DNA of 64,000 nucleotides, taken from the NCBI RefSeq assembly GCF_030954495.1, contig NZ_JAVHUW010000054.1, positions 16,600 through 80,599 on the forward strand. Direction: 5' to 3'. Positions 43,579 through 53,174 of the stretch are shown in pieces. The position numbers and the translations under genes were made by a program. Each line of letters opens with the position of its first letter. Within the stretch, counting starts at the first letter, position 1. The DNA is from Candidatus Desulfosporosinus nitrosoreducens. GTDB lineage: Bacteria; Bacillota; Desulfitobacteriia; Desulfitobacteriales; Desulfitobacteriaceae. Under the pieces are notes generated by a model that searched no databases, had not been told where the DNA came from, and was given only the letters and a program-made list of their open reading frames with translations.

Positions 43579-46191
43579 ATGAGTGAAAAAGCTACATCTT
43601 ATGGTTGTATTCAAAATACCCGGTATAAGTTTTCTGAGTTATTTGATCTACATAAAATCCAAACACTCCAAGATTTGTTTTCTGCCGCCACAGGTGTAGC
43701 TTCAATTATCACGGAACCGGACGGAACCCCAATAACTAAACCCAGCGGCTTTTGTGATTTATGCAATCTCATTCGCGCAACGGAAGCAGGTTTGCGAAAT
43801 TGCTTGTTATCCGATTCTTTGGTAGGCGGTCCCAGCAAAAAGGGACCCCAAATCCAAAGATGTTTGAGCAGCGGGCTTCTTGACGGAGGAGTGAGTATTG
43901 TTGTTGACGGTCGGCATATTGCCAACTGGCTTGTTGGCCAAGTGCTTGATGAAGGCTATGAACTAAGTGGTTTATTGCAATATGCTGATGTTGTCGGAAT
44001 TAAGCCTGACGTTTATGAAAAAGCCTTAGGTAATGTTCAGCGCATGTCTAAGTTGCAATTTGAAAATATCTGTAACTTTCTTTTTCTTAATGTACAGCAA
44101 CTCTCGAACCTCGCCGCCCAAAACTTTTTTTTACTCCACGAAATTAAGCAGACGATCGTTAATGAAGCAGAGATTAAAAATCTGAACAATGAGCTGGAAT
44201 TAAAAATCAGGGAAAGAACAGGACAACTGGAAGAGAGTAATTCTGAGTTAGAAGAGATTAATGCCACTCTTGAGGAAGAAATTAATAAACGGCAAAATGC
44301 GGAAGAAGAACTAAACCTCTTAAATCAGGAGTTAGAAACTAAGATTGTTGAGCGTACACGGCAGCTTCAGGATTTAAATTCCGTATTGGAAGAAGAGATT
44401 GTCGAAAAGACACGGGTCGAAGATGAGCTGAATAAAGAGAGAATGCTCACAGATGCCTTATTTAATAGTGCGCCGGGAATGATTTATCTTTACGATGATC
44501 AAAGTAAGCTGGTGAGATGGAACAAAAGTCATGAAAGTATGACTGGGTATAGTTGTGAGGAACTGGCCCACATGAATTTATTTGATTGGTATAAAGGTGA
44601 TCTCAAGAGCCAAACAGCAATCAGCGCAGGGATTAAAAGAGTATACGAGAACGGATTTGGCGATGCTGAAGCGGATTTGCAAACCAAAGACGGCTCCAAA
44701 ATCCCTATGTATTTCCGGGCCAGTCCGGTAATGATTGCGGGAAAGCTCTATTTCGCCGGAATAGGTATAGACATCACGGAACAGAAGCACTTGCACGAAC
44801 GGTTGCAAAAATATCAAGTACTCGCTGAGAATGTCAATGATGCAATGCTCTTTGTTGACAAGAAGGGACATATCCTGGAAGTGAACAATGCAGCCATGAA
44901 AACTTATGGCTATTCTCAGCTGGAATTCTCTGTGTTGACCGTTTTTGATTTGAGGCCGCGTGAAATCATTTCAGATATTACCGGACAAATGGAGCTCGCA
45001 GACAAAGAAGGGATTATTTTTGAAACAGTTCATCAATGCAAAGATGGCACGATGATTGATGTTGAAGTCAGTTCCCACGGTACTTTTTTAAAGGATAAAC
45101 GAGTTCTTCTCAGTATTGTGCGAGATATAACCGCCCGCAAAAAAAGGGAGGAGGAAAATCGCTATTTAAGCTATCACGATGCCTTGACGGGTCTCTACAA
45201 CAGGAGATTTTATGAGCAGGAAATAAAGCGGCTGGATACGGAAATGAATCTGCCGGTTTCGATAATTTTAGGGGATGTCAATGGACTGAAGATTATTAAC
45301 GACGCTTTCGGACACGATAAGGGAGACGAGCTTTTACGGAAAGTTGCGAAAGCGATTCAAAGTGTCTGTAGAAAAGAGGACATTGTCGCCCGCTGGGGAG
45401 GAGACGAGTTTGTCATTTTATTGCCGAAGACCAGCAACGAAGAAGCGGAGAAAATTGTTAATTGCCTAAAAGAGCTGCATGCTAAAATATATATCAATGC
45501 AGTTGGTATCAGTCTCTCCTTTGGCTGGGAGACAAAGAAGACGCAGGATGAGGATATCCTTAAAGTGTTGAAATATGCCGAGGATATTATGTATAAGCAC
45601 AAAATTATTGAACACAAGGGCATGAGAGGGAATATTATCAATACCATTATTAGTACCTTACATGAAAAAAATCCCCGGGAAGAGGAACATTCCAAAAGAG
45701 TAAGCCAGATATGTCAAGCCATAGGCAAAGCCATAGGACTGTCCGAGATTGAAATCAACAGGCTCAAAGTGGTTGGATTGCTTCATGATATCGGCAAAAT
45801 TGCCATTGAAGAGGGGATACTTAATAAACCGGGGAAACTAACTCCCCGAGAGTGGGAGCAGATTAAACTCCACCCGGATATTGGTTACAGAATACTCAGC
45901 TCATCCTATGAAATGGTGGAATTAGCGGAGGGCATTCTGGCTCACCATGAACGATGGGATGGCAACGGTTACCCCAAAGGATTGAAGGGTGAAGAAATTC
46001 CCAAGGTTTCACGCATCATTGCCTTAGCCGACAGCTATGACGCCATGGTCAGCGAGCGTCCATACCGTAATCCTTTAAGTGCGGAACAAGCGTTAAATGA
46101 AATTCGCAACAATTCCGGAACACAATTTGACCCCGAAATTGTTGCGATGTTTTTGAAAAGTATACAGGAAGGTTTTAACTTTCAAATGTAA
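43579..46191 (+). CDS. PocR-PAS-PAS-GGDEF-HD-GYP signalling protein
   Basis: The 870-residue protein has a PocR-type ligand-binding domain (about 17-195, CDLCNLIRATEAGLRNCLLSD), a coiled coil (about 200-290) built from two similar units, and two PAS domains (about 295-410 and 415-530). A GGDEF domain with an intact RWGGDEFVILL (about 535-690) and an HD-GYP domain (about 700-865) with LLHDIGKIAI and HHERWDGNGYPKGLKG follow. It can both make and break c-di-GMP. It probably senses a small metabolite through PocR. Control by the upstream c-di-GMP riboswitch would form a feedback loop. Confidence 0.95.
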   Translation: MSEKATSYGCIQNTRYKFSELFDLHKIQTLQDLFSAATGVASIITEPDGTPITKPSGFCDLCNLIRATEAGLRNCLLSDSLVGGPSKKGPQIQRCLSSGLLDGGVSIVVDGRHIANWLVGQVLDEGYELSGLLQYADVVGIKPDVYEKALGNVQRMSKLQFENICNFLFLNVQQLSNLAAQNFFLLHEIKQTIVNEAEIKNLNNELELKIRERTGQLEESNSELEEINATLEEEINKRQNAEEELNLLNQELETKIVERTRQLQDLNSVLEEEIVEKTRVEDELNKERMLTDALFNSAPGMIYLYDDQSKLVRWNKSHESMTGYSCEELAHMNLFDWYKGDLKSQTAISAGIKRVYENGFGDAEADLQTKDGSKIPMYFRASPVMIAGKLYFAGIGIDITEQKHLHERLQKYQVLAENVNDAMLFVDKKGHILEVNNAAMKTYGYSQLEFSVLTVFDLRPREIISDITGQMELADKEGIIFETVHQCKDGTMIDVEVSSHGTFLKDKRVLLSIVRDITARKKREEENRYLSYHDALTGLYNRRFYEQEIKRLDTEMNLPVSIILGDVNGLKIINDAFGHDKGDELLRKVAKAIQSVCRKEDIVARWGGDEFVILLPKTSNEEAEKIVNCLKELHAKIYINAVGISLSFGWETKKTQDEDILKVLKYAEDIMYKHKIIEHKGMRGNIINTIISTLHEKNPREEEHSKRVSQICQAIGKAIGLSEIEINRLKVVGLLHDIGKIAIEEGILNKPGKLTPREWEQIKLHPDIGYRILSSSYEMVELAEGILAHHERWDGNGYPKGLKGEEIPKVSRIIALADSYDAMVSERPYRNPLSAEQALNEIRNNSGTQFDPEIVAMFLKSIQEGFNFQM

Positions 46192-46213
46192 CATTTGAGG
46201 GAGGAATTTTGTC

Positions 46214-46849
46214 ATGGCTAATGTTCCCCGGCCTAGCTGCAATGAAGTTGAAAACTATTTAGTTTTTTGGAGCAGCCTGGAAAATTATCTTTTACAGGAA
46301 AGGGCCTTGACTAAACTCTTCTCCAGAACTTATCCCGCTAATACGGATATCAATGATGTGCTGATTAAGGTTTCAACTTTGAATGCCTTCTATAGCACAA
46401 ATGTATACTTTCCGCTTCAGATCGCACAACATATCCTTGATTTGAAGATTGATGAGAGACTTCAAGCGGACGATATGACACTGGTCAATGACATTGCCAA
46501 AGTTACGATAGATAATGGGAGCGTGAAGAATTTCTATTCTTTTGCCACAAAGTACTGCAGCCAGCATAAACCCCTTGCTTTTCCTATCTATGACAGTTAC
46601 GTGGACCGGATGCTCAGATATTTTAGAGATCAGGATGGTTTTTCTGATTTCAGCAATTATGATTTAAAAGACTATGCGGCTTTTAAGGAGATCTTACTTA
46701 AGTTCAGAGCTTTCTACAATCTTGAACGGTATAATTTGCAGGAAATAGATAGGTATCTTTGGCTGTCAGGGAAAGAGAAGTTCTCGAAAATTAGTACCGC
46801 ACAACTTAAGCATGCTGGGGATAGTGTTAGTATTGGGCTAAAGGATTAA
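46214..46849 (+). CDS. Hypothetical protein
   Basis: The 211-residue protein belongs to no family I recognise. It looks mainly helical and has a distinctive central stretch, SFATKYCSQHKPLAFPIYDSYVDRML (about residues 110-135), of the kind found in small conserved-hypothetical proteins with a Cys/His/Asp-rich core. No membrane segment or signal peptide is present. It follows the large c-di-GMP protein by 22 bases with GAGGGAGG upstream, and a GNAT gene follows, so the three may be cotranscribed. Confidence 0.7.
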   Translation: MANVPRPSCNEVENYLVFWSSLENYLLQERALTKLFSRTYPANTDINDVLIKVSTLNAFYSTNVYFPLQIAQHILDLKIDERLQADDMTLVNDIAKVTIDNGSVKNFYSFATKYCSQHKPLAFPIYDSYVDRMLRYFRDQDGFSDFSNYDLKDYAAFKEILLKFRAFYNLERYNLQEIDRYLWLSGKEKFSKISTAQLKHAGDSVSIGLKD

Positions 46850-46870
46850 TCTTAGTGAGGTATAATTAAC

Positions 46871-47395
46871 ATGGTGAACCTCAAACTTGAAAATGGGTAT
46901 GAAATAGGAACACTGACTTTAGATGAATTGAAGGCTGTTGCGGAATTAAACGAAAAATGTTCAGATTATTACTTATTGCATGAAGGAGAACAGCCGTCGG
47001 AAAAGAATACTTTAGAAATATTTAACGCCTTGCCTCCAGGTAAAAATTATGAGGATAAGTTTGTTTTGGGGATTTTTAATGACACCGATGAACTGATTGG
47101 AATTATTGATCTGGTGAAAAACTTCCCCGGAGAAGGGGAATGGATGCTGGGCTTATTTTGTATTGCCCCCCAACAGAGGGATAAGGGTCTGGGCAAACTG
47201 GTTCACCAAACCTTAGTTCAATGGGCGGTTAAATTAGGAGCAAAATCTTTTCGGCTAGGCGTACTTGAAGAAAACCCTAAAGGAATGAAATTCTGGTCTG
47301 GCCTGGGTTACCGGAAAATCAAGGAAAGTTTGAAGGTTGATGCTCAACAGAAAACACATGTAATTAAGGTTATGACCATCCAAATCGGTTGTTAA
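46871..47395 (+). CDS. GNAT-family N-acetyltransferase
   Basis: The 174-residue protein shows the GNAT acetyl-CoA loop QQRDKGLGKLVHQTL (motif A) preceded by WMLGLFCIAP, and the C-terminal LEENPKGMKFWSGLGYRK motif B. The acceptor is unknown. It is 21 bases after the previous gene. Confidence 0.88.
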   Translation: MVNLKLENGYEIGTLTLDELKAVAELNEKCSDYYLLHEGEQPSEKNTLEIFNALPPGKNYEDKFVLGIFNDTDELIGIIDLVKNFPGEGEWMLGLFCIAPQQRDKGLGKLVHQTLVQWAVKLGAKSFRLGVLEENPKGMKFWSGLGYRKIKESLKVDAQQKTHVIKVMTIQIGC

Positions 47396-47457
47396 GTGCA
47401 AAGATTGCCTTTGGTACAAAACCTGAATAGTTATTAAGAAAAAGTGAGAGGAAGATT

Positions 47458-48009
47458 ATGCTCAAAGGCACAATGGTTTTCTCAGTCTCTATTTTGGTTT
47501 TAATCTCAATCCTTTGCTTAAGTTTAGCGACAAGGAATGACACCTTTGCCTTTAATATGCCGGCGTCCATACAGGAGATTGTCATTCAAGGTGATTCGGC
47601 CGCCGGTATCGGATGGACTCCGTATCATCCCAAGAACGCTTTAGGACAAGTAGCTTCATGGTTAAATCAGGCCACATTCTATGCCGGGAAAGTACCTCAA
47701 TCACAAGAGGTGATTCATCATGTCACTAATATTGGACCAGCTCGCCTGCAACTTTATGTTTCAGGCAAACACCTGATTACCATTTACCCTGCTTATTACA
47801 TAGCCAAAATAAAAAAGACAGGTATGGCAATTATTTTTCTGGACAAGTATGGCAAAGCCATCAGTATTTCAGACCCGGGTTATAGAGTCCAGTATGTACA
47901 GAATGTTATTGTCTTTAATGACGCGGGAGAGATCACGTACTTAAAGTCCAAGGAATTATATAATTGGCTAAAAACGGACCAATGGAAACGGGAATTTAAG
48001 GTTAACTAA
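47458..48009 (+). CDS. Exported or membrane-anchored hypothetical protein
   Basis: The 183-residue protein starts with a hydrophobic run (residues 5-25) that may be a signal anchor, followed by a largely beta-rich extracellular part with no cysteine motif. I do not recognise a family. AGAGGAAG lies before the ATG. It stands between a GNAT gene and adenine deaminase. Confidence 0.7.
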   Translation: MLKGTMVFSVSILVLISILCLSLATRNDTFAFNMPASIQEIVIQGDSAAGIGWTPYHPKNALGQVASWLNQATFYAGKVPQSQEVIHHVTNIGPARLQLYVSGKHLITIYPAYYIAKIKKTGMAIIFLDKYGKAISISDPGYRVQYVQNVIVFNDAGEITYLKSKELYNWLKTDQWKREFKVN

Positions 48010-48103
48010 GAGAAGAAAAGTAGGGCAGACACCTCTAAGGCGAGAGATTATGCACACCTATAATTTTACTAGTGCCATGAACAAAGCGAAAGGACTGACA
48101 CTT

Positions 48104-49903
48104 ATGATAAAAAGAAGGTATGCTTTAGCAGAAGTGACGGAGAAATTGGCAGCAGTTGCTCAGGGAAGGGAACCGGCGGATACAGTCATAAGGAATGCCC
48201 GCTTGGTGAATGTCAATACGGCGGAAATCGTTTCGGGGGTTGATGTTGCGATAACCCAGGGCAGAATAGCTCTGGTGGGAGATGCTTCGCATACCATCGG
48301 GGAAACTACTCAAATTATAGATGTCAAAGGGCACTATATTACGCCTGGGTTCATGGATGGACATATACATGTGGAAAGCAGTATGCTGTCGGTCAAAGAA
48401 TACGCCCGCGCCGTCATCCCGCATGGAACGACGGCTATTTTCATGGACCCGCATGAAATGGCCAATGTTCTGGGCATGGATGGGGTTCGCCTGATGATCG
48501 AGGATGGCCGCAATGTACCCCTCAGGGTTTATACCGCAATGCCTTCCTGTGTCCCGGCCGCCCCGGGCTTTGAAGACACCGGGGCAGAACTGGGACCTAA
48601 AGAGATAGAAGAAGCTATGACCTGGAACGAGGTTGTGGGTTTAGGGGAAATGATGAATTTTCCCGGAGTCATCAAGGGCAATTCGGCTATTCATCAGGAG
48701 CTTCAGGCAACGTTAAACGCCAATAAGACCATCACCGGACACTATTCGCTGCCGGAAACAGGCGCAGGCTTAAATGCCTACGTGGCTGCCGGCGTGCGCT
48801 GCTGTCATGAGTCTGTGCGAATGGAAGATGCTCTGGCCAAAATGCGTCTGGGCATGTATGCCCAACTGCGGGAAGGTTCCGCTTGGCATGATTTAAAGGA
48901 GACTGTAAGAAGTATCACTGAGAACCGCATCGATACACGCTATGCCACCCTAATCAGTGACGACACGCACCCTGAAACTTTGGTCGCCCTGGGTCACCTT
49001 GACCATATCGTTAAACGGGCCATAGAAGAGGGCGTCAATCCGGTCACGGCTGTGCAAATGGTGACGATCAATGTTGCTCAATGCTTTGAAATGAGCAGGG
49101 ATCTTGGCAGTATTTCTCCCGGCCGCTGGGCGGACATTCTGGTGCTCAGCGACTTGACGAAGGTTAAGGTTGAAAAAGTAATCATTAATGGCGAGCTGGT
49201 TGCGGAAAACGGACAGCTGACGGTCGCAATTTCCGGAAGTTCCTATCCGGACTATGCGCGGAAAACTGTGCATCTGGCCGGAAAGCTGGTGGCTGAGGAT
49301 TTTGCGGTCTCCCTACCGGCTCCGGCTCCGCAGCACGCCAAGGTTCGTGTCATAGAAATTATGGAGGCCAAGGTTGGGACTTATCACAGGGAATGCAGCT
49401 TAGCTGTGGAGGCCGGCAGAGTTCAGACGGACTTAAATCAGGATATCATAAAAGCTGCTGTAATCGAACGCCATAAAGCCAGCGGCAGCATGGGGAAAGG
49501 CTTTGTCAAAGGCTTTCGCTTAAAAGAAGGGGCTGTGGCGTCAACGGTTTCCCATGACGCCCATAACCTGCTGATTGTAGGCACCAATGATTCGGACATG
49601 GCCCTGGCCGGGAATACTCTTGCCGAAGCCGGCGGAGGACTGGTGGCTGTCAAAAACGGCCGGGTTATGGCGCTGCTGCCCTTGCCTATCGCCGGGCTGA
49701 TGTGTGAAGAGCCTGCCGAAACAGTTGCCGGGAAAGTTGCGGACCTTGAGAAAGCATGGCGGGAGCTGGGTTGCGATTTGGTATCGCCATTTATGACCAC
49801 CTCACTACTTGCCCTGGCCGTTCTGCCTGAGCTGAGACTGACTAACCGGGGACTTGTGGATACGGTTAATTTCAAGTTCGTGGATTTGTTAGTAGATGCC
49901 TGA
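48104..49903 (+). CDS. ade: Adenine deaminase
   Basis: The 599-residue amidohydrolase carries GFMDGHIHVESSML with the metal histidines (HxH), then MDPHE, the HYSLPETG region, DDTHPETL and AGLMCEEPAETV. It has the C-terminal domain typical of adenine deaminases of the B. subtilis AdeC type. It turns adenine into hypoxanthine and ammonia for purine salvage. ATG 48104 with GAAAGGA is preferred; an ATG at 48050 is possible. Confidence 0.93.
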   Translation: MIKRRYALAEVTEKLAAVAQGREPADTVIRNARLVNVNTAEIVSGVDVAITQGRIALVGDASHTIGETTQIIDVKGHYITPGFMDGHIHVESSMLSVKEYARAVIPHGTTAIFMDPHEMANVLGMDGVRLMIEDGRNVPLRVYTAMPSCVPAAPGFEDTGAELGPKEIEEAMTWNEVVGLGEMMNFPGVIKGNSAIHQELQATLNANKTITGHYSLPETGAGLNAYVAAGVRCCHESVRMEDALAKMRLGMYAQLREGSAWHDLKETVRSITENRIDTRYATLISDDTHPETLVALGHLDHIVKRAIEEGVNPVTAVQMVTINVAQCFEMSRDLGSISPGRWADILVLSDLTKVKVEKVIINGELVAENGQLTVAISGSSYPDYARKTVHLAGKLVAEDFAVSLPAPAPQHAKVRVIEIMEAKVGTYHRECSLAVEAGRVQTDLNQDIIKAAVIERHKASGSMGKGFVKGFRLKEGAVASTVSHDAHNLLIVGTNDSDMALAGNTLAEAGGGLVAVKNGRVMALLPLPIAGLMCEEPAETVAGKVADLEKAWRELGCDLVSPFMTTSLLALAVLPELRLTNRGLVDTVNFKFVDLLVDA

Positions 49904-49942
49904 CTTTACCGGGCAGACGGAAGACGGGAAAGAGGTTAAAAA

Positions 49943-50275
49943 ATGGGCGCAACAAAATATTATGACGTAAAGATTTCAGTTCTCAAAAAACTTGATGTTG
50001 GCGCTATTTATGAAGAGTATGCCTCGGAAGGGGTCCCGGCAGTGTGTGCGAAATATCAAGAAGGGCAAGTGTTTATTGCGAAGAATTGTCATAAACCGGA
50101 TGGATTTTGCAGTTGGGCCTGGGCGGGACTTCAAGATAAGGTTGTGTTTTTAGCCTTGGGGCACGATTATCCTTGGATAAAGCAGAAAGGAACTGAAATT
50201 TTCAGTTGCGCTGACGGACTTCATCCGGTTCTTTATAAATTAGAAAGAATAGAAACCGCATCACCTCTTACGTAA
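49943..50275 (+). CDS. TIGR04076-type small protein
   Basis: The 110-residue protein matches the small TIGR04076 family, recognised by the CAKYQEGQVFIAKNCHKPDGFCSWAW stretch and a C-terminal CADGLHPVLYKLER segment. Its function is unknown; conserved cysteines suggest a redox or metal role. It follows adenine deaminase closely, with GGGAAAGAGG upstream. Confidence 0.78.
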   Translation: MGATKYYDVKISVLKKLDVGAIYEEYASEGVPAVCAKYQEGQVFIAKNCHKPDGFCSWAWAGLQDKVVFLALGHDYPWIKQKGTEIFSCADGLHPVLYKLERIETASPLT

Positions 50276-50324
50276 TGCTATTGTAAAAAGAATTTTAAAA
50301 AACTAAATGTAAGGAGTGAAACAA

Positions 50325-51080
50325 ATGAACCGATACGCTGAAAACAGGCGCTTTCTCAAATCCAATTTTTCGGAGTTCGCCACCTTAAAAACAGATAAAA
50401 TGAAGGGAACACCCAAACCTCCGGAATTTAAACCGTATGAGCCTGATTCACAGATAATTGATCTCCCGGCGGTGACCGAAAATATTCTTACCACCCAAAA
50501 CATCTATACCTGTATTAAGGAAAGAAGAAGTACAAGATTTTACAGCAGTGAACATTTGAGCCTTGCGGAGCTATCCTATTTACTGTGGGCAACCCAAGGG
50601 GTAACAGGGGTAAAGGGTGGATTAACCTTAAGAACTGTTCCCTGCAGTGGAGCGACTCATTCCTTTGAAACCTATTTATTGATCCGCAATATAGAAACAA
50701 TCGCACAAGGTCTATACCGTTACTTACCCCAAGAGCATAAACTCTTATTGATATCCAAATTAGAGGAGATTGAGCATAAGATAAATCAAATCACTCTTGA
50801 TCAACCATTCGTACCCCGCTTTGCCAGCAAAGCGGCAGTGCTGTTTATTTGGAGTACAACTCCTTATAGGTCGGAGTGGAAATATGATTTGACCGCTCAT
50901 AAAAAGATTTTAATCGATGTCGGGCATGTCTGTCAGAATTTGTACCTGGCCAGCGAATCTATCGGCGCCGGGACCTGCGCCATAGGTATCTATGACCAGG
51001 CGCTAATTGACCAGATATTGGGGCTCGATGGCGAGGAAGAATTCGTATTATATCTGGCCGCAGTCGGGAAAAAACAGTAA
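50325..51080 (+). CDS. SagB-type nitroreductase/dehydrogenase
   Basis: The 251-residue protein has the nitroreductase FMN fold of the SagB/ThcOx group: KERRSTRFY near residue 65, SLAELSYLLWATQG, RTVPCSGATHSFETYLLI, and DVGHVCQNLYLASESIGAGTCAIG. These FMN enzymes oxidise azolines in peptide modification or reduce nitro compounds. No YcaO cyclodehydratase is nearby, so a stand-alone reductase is more likely. ATG 50325 follows AAGGAGTG. Confidence 0.88.
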   Translation: MNRYAENRRFLKSNFSEFATLKTDKMKGTPKPPEFKPYEPDSQIIDLPAVTENILTTQNIYTCIKERRSTRFYSSEHLSLAELSYLLWATQGVTGVKGGLTLRTVPCSGATHSFETYLLIRNIETIAQGLYRYLPQEHKLLLISKLEEIEHKINQITLDQPFVPRFASKAAVLFIWSTTPYRSEWKYDLTAHKKILIDVGHVCQNLYLASESIGAGTCAIGIYDQALIDQILGLDGEEEFVLYLAAVGKKQ

Positions 51081-51233
51081 TGCCCATTTCCCCTGGTGAA
51101 GATGGAGGATCAAGCCAACCTCTTCCTTTTCACAAGCTGGAATCGATGAATTTCGCTCATCCGTAAGGGTTGAATTTACAGAGTATATCTCATTGGGGCT
51201 GGACAAAGCACAGACACGGACAAACCTTTACAA

Positions 51234-51293
51234 CTCATCATTAACACAGTCGGCTAAAAGATTTATCTTTTAGCCGACTGTGTTAATGATGAG
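51234..51293. terminator. Perfect 29-bp palindrome shared by two convergent genes
   Basis: Two arms of 29 bases (51234-51262 and 51265-51293) are perfectly complementary with a 2-base loop. It is a bidirectional terminator candidate and includes the stop codon and last codons (SHH) of the uracil-DNA glycosylase gene. Confidence 0.75.
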
Positions 51294-51885
51294 AAGCAGG
51301 AAAGATTTCCCGAGCGTGAAAGGAAGCTATTAATTTCCAGTCCTCTAAAAATAACTTATTGAGAATAGGTCTTCTTCTTACGGCCAGAGGGTGGTAGGAA
51401 AATGCGGTGGCAGTTCCGTTATAAAAACTTATTTTTCCCCGCAGGGACTTGACCTCAGACTCCGGATCGTCAAGGAATGATTGGGTGGCCACGTTGCCCA
51501 GACAGACAACTAGTTTGGGCTTTTTTGTCTTTATTTGGTCGTATAGGTGCTGCATACAGGTTGACCGGGCTTGTTCCTTATTATATTTTCTGACAGGACG
51601 GCAGCGGACAACATAGGTTAGATAAAGGTCATCCTTTCCCAGTCCTACGCTACTAAGGGCAAGATAAAGGGTTTCTCTCGTTCCGCAAATATACGGGACG
51701 CCAAATTTATCTTCTCTGGCACCGGGGTTATCAAGCAAAACAAATATTTTGGCGTCAGGATTTCCCTCGCCCCATAAGACCCTTGATCGTTGCTGGGATA
51801 ATGAACATTTCCGGCAGTCCAGGAGTTCAACCGGAGCGGGGTCTTCGGGCCAAATCCCTGGTGGTAAGGACATAGGCATTCCCAC
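51283..51885 (-). CDS. Family-4 uracil-DNA glycosylase
   Basis: The 200-residue protein has the iron-sulfur cysteines CRKC near residue 24 and RCRP...C later. It also has LLDNPGAREDKFGVPYICG in place of the family EAPGxxED...GxPFVGxAG signature, and a HPLAVRR active-site-like motif. It removes uracil from DNA. The Asp of LLDNPG departs from the usual glutamate of the family. Confidence 0.8.
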   Translation of the reverse strand: MGMPMSLPPGIWPEDPAPVELLDCRKCSLSQQRSRVLWGEGNPDAKIFVLLDNPGAREDKFGVPYICGTRETLYLALSSVGLGKDDLYLTYVVRCRPVRKYNKEQARSTCMQHLYDQIKTKKPKLVVCLGNVATQSFLDDPESEVKSLRGKISFYNGTATAFSYHPLAVRRRPILNKLFLEDWKLIASFHAREIFPASHH

Positions 51886-51952
51886 CTGTCTGTAGTATAG
51901 TTCAGGAAATAGTATAACCTTCTGAGGTGATTTCCATGTTGCCAGGGATTAA

Positions 51953-52027
51953 GTCCTATTAAAACCGACCTGCCAATTCTTATTAGGGGAATGTCTTATG
52001 GAGGTTCCCTTAATCCTCAATCTTAGA
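51953..52027 (+). pseudogene. Remnant of a GltB-like FMN protein gene
   Basis: In one frame these bases encode PIKTDLPILIRGMSYGGSLN, almost the same as INLPILITGMSYGGSL of the GltB-like protein at 15201. The frame then runs into PQS and a stop. No start or remainder of the gene is present. Flanking 52028-52199 is AT-rich and empty apart from the GAGGGTG site of the next gene. Confidence 0.75.
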
Positions 52028-52199
52028 AGGAAAAAGGTTAACCAGCTTTAAGAAAATTCTTGCATATTGAATTATCGAACTTTTAAGGAAAGAGGAAAGA
52101 GAGGGAGGAATTTAAAAGCAAAAGTAGAAAGTTACAAAAAAATAAACATAGGAATTACGAAATACGAAAAGTATAAACTATAGACGAGGGTGATTGCGA

Positions 52200-52892
52200 A
52201 TGAAGGAAGCGCTTTTTGACCATGTCGCCGCACGTTATGATTCCTGGTATGATACTGAGCTTGGATCTGTATCTGATCAAGTGGAACGTCACCTGGTCCA
52301 GTCCATGTTTCGGGCGCCGGGACCAAAGGTTCTGGAGATCGGCTGTGGGACCGGACAATATACGAGCTGGCTTGTGCAGGAGGGATATGAGGTCACCGCC
52401 GTCGATATTTCCGCTGAAATGATGGCTTTAGCCCAAAAGAAAATAGCGGCGCTTGAGGAGAACACCTTAAAAGCTGATCCTGTTCACTGGTGGCATGCTG
52501 ATATTACGGAAATTCTTGATCAGCTGGAAACCTATGATGGGATTTTTTCCATGACTGCCTTTGAATTCGTAGCCGAACCGGAAAAAGTCTTGCAAAAACT
52601 TTTTAGCCGTTTAAAGCCCGGAGGCTGTATGCTGGTCGGAGTCATCGCCGGCGGGAGTGCCTGGAGCGAATACTATGCGGAGGCAGCCCGCAGCAAACCC
52701 ACTTCTGTTTTCGCCCGAGCCGCCCTGTATAGCAAAGAGGAAATAGCTTCCTGGCAAATCGGTGTACCGGCCGAAATTGGCGAATGCCTTTTCTTCCCGC
52801 CTGATGTTCAAACAACATCCGAGGCCCTTGCGCGCGAGGAGAAAAGGGAAGGAAATCCTGGGTTTGTGGTGGCAAAGTGGCTAAAGGGCTGA
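52200..52892 (+). CDS. SAM-dependent methyltransferase
   Basis: The 230-residue class I methyltransferase has VLEIGCGTGQYTSWL (motif I), VTAVDISAEMMALAQKK and a hydrophobic post-motif (YDGIFSMTAFEFV). The acceptor is unknown. ATG 52200 lies eight bases after GAGGGTG. It is a single gene between a remnant and a terminator. Confidence 0.88.
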   Translation: MKEALFDHVAARYDSWYDTELGSVSDQVERHLVQSMFRAPGPKVLEIGCGTGQYTSWLVQEGYEVTAVDISAEMMALAQKKIAALEENTLKADPVHWWHADITEILDQLETYDGIFSMTAFEFVAEPEKVLQKLFSRLKPGGCMLVGVIAGGSAWSEYYAEAARSKPTSVFARAALYSKEEIASWQIGVPAEIGECLFFPPDVQTTSEALAREEKREGNPGFVVAKWLKG

Positions 52893-53006
52893 TAATCATT
52901 TTATATCAACATTGCTGATTTCCTTTAGGGGTGCGTCTTTAAAAAAAGAGTGCCCCCAAACCGGGATATTGCAGTTTGAACGATGCCGAGTTAGCCCAAA
53001 ATGCAG

Positions 53007-53041
53007 AAAAGCCCAGTAATACTAGTAATACTGGACTTTTT
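53007..53041 (+). terminator. Terminator
   Basis: AAAAGCCCAGTA pairs with TACTGGACTTTT (one mismatch), ending in TTTTT, after the methyltransferase gene. Confidence 0.7.
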
Positions 53042-53174
53042 ATGTTCCGGGGATTGCCTTAGCCTGCCATCAGGCAGCTTGGTTTAAAGCCGTGTGCTTG
53101 GAGCGCAATTAGGGCCAATTGTAAATTTCTGCGCAGAAGTAATAATCAAATAAGGACAGAAGGAAAATAACCTT

